A stretch of DNA of 64,000 nucleotides, from assembly GCF_003951285.1 (NCBI RefSeq), contig NZ_RXFQ01000007.1, positions 186,001 through 250,000 on the forward strand. Direction: 5' to 3'. Every line of letters starts with the position of its first letter. Positions within the stretch are counted from its first letter, which is position 1. This stretch comes from Variovorax beijingensis. Lineage in GTDB: Bacteria; Pseudomonadota; Gammaproteobacteria; Burkholderiales; Burkholderiaceae_C. Below the pieces are notes generated by a model. That model was not told the origin of the DNA, did not search any database, and was given only the letters and a program-made list of their open reading frames with translations. The position numbers were made by a program, and so were the translations under genes. Shown here piece after piece: positions 62,386 through 64,000 of the stretch.

Positions 62386-63321
62386 ATGCATTCAGAGAAT
62401 GTGAAAGCCCTTGGTACCGGGGCCGGCGAACTGCCGCCACTTGAGCTGCTGCGCAGTTTCGAGGCCGCGGCGCGCCGGCTGAGCTTCACGCTCGCGGCCG
62501 GCGAACTGCACCTGACCCAGTCGGCCGTGAGCCGGCAGATCCAGCAGCTCGAAGCCAGCCTGGGCGTGCTGCTGTTCGAGCGCCGGCACCGCGCGCTGGC
62601 GCTCACCGAGGCGGGCGGCGTGATGCAGCGGGCCGTGACCGACAGCCTGGAGCGGCTGCGCGACGCCACCGCGCGGGTGCGCGCCAGTTCCGCGCCGCGC
62701 CAGGTGGCCATCACCACCACGCCGGGTTTCGCGTCGCTGTGGCTCATTCCGAAGCTGGCGCGCTTCACCGGCAGCCATCCGCAGGTCGACGTGCGCGTGT
62801 CGGCCACGCTCGACGTGCTGGACCTGGAGAGCGGCCGCCTCGACCTGGCGGTGCGCTTCATGCCGATCGGCCGCGGCATCGGTCCGGCGCTGTTCGAGGA
62901 ATCGGTGATCCCGCTGTGTTCGCCGCAACTCGCCGCCTCGCTGCGCACGCCGGCGGACTTCGCGAACCTCACGCTGCTCACCATCGAATACCCGGACCAC
63001 AGCGAGGCACCCACCGCCGATTGGGAACCCTGGCTCAAGGTGATGGGGCTCGACGACCTGCGCATGAAGAGCACGCTGCGCTTCACCCAGTACGCCGATG
63101 CGGTGGCCGCCGCCGTGGCCGGGCAGGGCGTGGTGATCGGCCGGCTGCCGCTGCTGCGCGAACTGATGCAGGACGGCCGGCTGGTGGCGCCGCTCGGCGA
63201 GGGCGCGGCTTCGCACCGCGGCTACTTCATCGAGACCTCGCGGCGTGCCGCGGGCAATCGCGACGCACAGGAGTTCGCGCAATGGCTGCGCGACGAGGCC
63301 GAGGCGGCGCAGCGGACCTGA
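62386..63321 (+). CDS. LysR-family transcriptional regulator
   Basis: A 311-residue LTTR. HTH near residues 20-60 (LLRSFEAAARRLSFTLAAGE, LTQSAVSRQIQQLEASLGVL), followed by the two-lobed effector domain with ITTTPGFASLWLIPKLARF. This is the GcvA-like branch in appearance. It is divergent from the DUF2917 gene, its likely target, a pairing common in Burkholderiales. The ATG at 62386 has no strong Shine-Dalgarno, but the frame begins there naturally. The ligand is unknown. Confidence 0.93.
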   Translation: MHSENVKALGTGAGELPPLELLRSFEAAARRLSFTLAAGELHLTQSAVSRQIQQLEASLGVLLFERRHRALALTEAGGVMQRAVTDSLERLRDATARVRASSAPRQVAITTTPGFASLWLIPKLARFTGSHPQVDVRVSATLDVLDLESGRLDLAVRFMPIGRGIGPALFEESVIPLCSPQLAASLRTPADFANLTLLTIEYPDHSEAPTADWEPWLKVMGLDDLRMKSTLRFTQYADAVAAAVAGQGVVIGRLPLLRELMQDGRLVAPLGEGAASHRGYFIETSRRAAGNRDAQEFAQWLRDEAEAAQRT

Positions 63322-63640
63322 AGGATTTGTGCGGAAACTCCTCGCGCATCCGGCGTGGCGCGAGGCGTGGGCTTTGCGCCACAGCCGCAGGCGCCGCGCT
63401 TGCACACAGCACGCGTGCTCGCCAGAATCCGCCCTTCGTTTTTCAGCAACAGTTTTTCATCCGCGCCTGGCGACGACCAACCTCCCGGGCGGCAACACAT
63501 TCAATGAACCGTTTCCTGAACACCTGACCCGCACACCGACCGCCCCGGCCGGATGTGCATCCATGCATCCGCCGAGGCCCATCGACAAAGGCCCCGCGCA
63601 GCCATTCGCCGGGGCTTTCCTGTTTCTGGAGTGTGCGCAC
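63322..63640 (+). other. Intergenic region before the small basic-protein gene
   Basis: These 319 bp carry no convincing gene. A candidate promoter, TTGCAC (63400-63405) and CAGAAT (63423-63428) with a 17-bp spacer, and a GC hairpin followed by TTTCC (about 63588-63619) are visible. The hairpin sits just before the ribosome binding site GGAG of the next gene, so it could be a leader structure. Confidence 0.5.
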
Positions 63641-63859
63641 ATGAGTGCTCAACGAAAGGCCCGCGACGACGACAAGCGTCTGGGCCGGTTCTATTTTTCG
63701 GTGCCGAATGCGGCACCTCGCAACCCCGTGGTGGCCGCCGTCGCGCGCGGCGAATCGAATCAGAAGGCGGGCCGCCACCTGCGTACGCACCGTGCGGAAC
63801 GGCGCGCGCAGAAGGTCGCGCTGCAGAAGGCTGCGCGCAGCCTTGGGCGGGAGGGCTGA
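63641..63859 (+). CDS. Small basic protein of unknown function
   Basis: A 72-residue protein rich in Arg, Lys and Ala, with RLGRFYFSVPNAAPRNPVVA in the first half and a helical, strongly basic tail (HRAERRAQKVALQKAARSLG). It has a good ribosome binding site (GGAG 11 bp upstream). The basic tail suggests nucleic-acid binding. No family recognised. It is followed after 2 bp by another small gene with which it is probably co-translated. Confidence 0.6.
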   Translation: MSAQRKARDDDKRLGRFYFSVPNAAPRNPVVAAVARGESNQKAGRHLRTHRAERRAQKVALQKAARSLGREG

Positions 63860-63861
63860 CG

Positions 63862-64000
63862 ATGCGCGAAGACATGGACAAGGTCATCGTGGAACGCCCG
63901 CGCCGCGGAGGTGGCGTGCAGGGCGACGGGCGCGCATTTCGAAACAGCAGGGAGCGCGGTTCGCATCTCGGCATGAAGCGTGGCTACGACCACCCGAAGG
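63862..64000 (+). CDS. Small gene of unknown function, cut by window end
   Basis: The first 46 codons are seen: MREDMDKVIVERPRRGGGVQ, then basic GRAFRNSRERGSHLGMKRGY, continuing beyond the window. GGGAGG upstream is a good ribosome binding site. It begins 2 bp after the preceding small basic-protein gene. Not recognised; the pair may belong to an accessory or mobile segment, which cannot be judged here. Confidence 0.5.
   Translation, partial: MREDMDKVIVERPRRGGGVQGDGRAFRNSRERGSHLGMKRGYDHPK

Noticed and set aside
60040..64000. CRISPR arrays, tRNA or rRNA genes (searched across the whole window)
   Set aside because: No regularly spaced repeats, cloverleaf-like sequence or rRNA segments were seen by eye anywhere; a tool-based scan was not possible.

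Overview
The window is a dense, high-GC stretch of chromosome from a betaproteobacterium, most likely Comamonadaceae and probably Variovorax. Pointers are the hpf-ptsN-hprK group, the fur/bamE-dapB block, the leuS-lptE-holA-proA block, the betaproteobacterial type of GshA, and short dispersed repeats of the kind common in Variovorax and relatives. The genus is an inference from gene content; no rRNA or tRNA gene is visible.

Layout. 1-5.1 kb: a dipeptide ABC transporter (dppB' C D F A). 5.2-9.4 kb: a methylthioadenosine/SAH nucleosidase, CorA and a UvrD-like helicase. 9.7-11.7 kb: hpf, ptsN and hprK (ribosome hibernation and nitrogen-PTS control). 11.7-14.9 kb: fur, bamE, dapB and an ExbB/ExbD-type motor pair. 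15.0-26.3 kb: a complete minus-strand glycogen cluster (a GH13 alpha-glucosidase, then glgB, X, C, A, P). 26.5-29.1 kb: a flavin oxidoreductase with two carboxymuconolactone-decarboxylase-fold proteins. 29.1-29.9 kb: a decayed chimera of a Bug-type binding protein and an octopine-dehydrogenase family enzyme. 30.0-37.2 kb: leuS (carrying an in-frame repeat insertion), lptE, holA, proA and gshA. 37.4-39.2 kb: kup. 39.3-48.5 kb: a divergent locus of GntR regulator, polysaccharide-deacetylase-like and SnoaL-like proteins facing a branched-chain-type ABC transporter whose second permease and both ATPases form one polypeptide, then a BenE-type carrier and gshB. 48.5-52.1 kb: a Fur-box-preceded TonB receptor and a PepSY membrane protein. 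52.2-58.7 kb: a class II amidotransferase, an orphan binding protein, a DHA2 exporter, a zinc metallopeptidase, a CWC protein and a PPi-type phosphofructokinase. 58.7-61.9 kb: acyl-CoA dehydrogenase, enoyl-CoA hydratase and thiolase. 62.0-63.3 kb: a DUF2917 gene facing a LysR regulator. 63.6-64 kb: two small unknown genes, the last cut by the window end.

How it fits together. Housekeeping blocks (envelope, lysine, proline, glutathione, leucyl-tRNA) alternate with accessory modules. The 15-kb glycogen/oxidoreductase segment looks inserted between exbD and leuS, with gene debris at its leuS edge. The most unusual features are the LivM-LivG-LivF fusion with its sigma-54-like promoter and 14-bp palindrome, the repeat embedded in leuS together with a KMGKS signature, and the Bug/octopine-dehydrogenase chimera.
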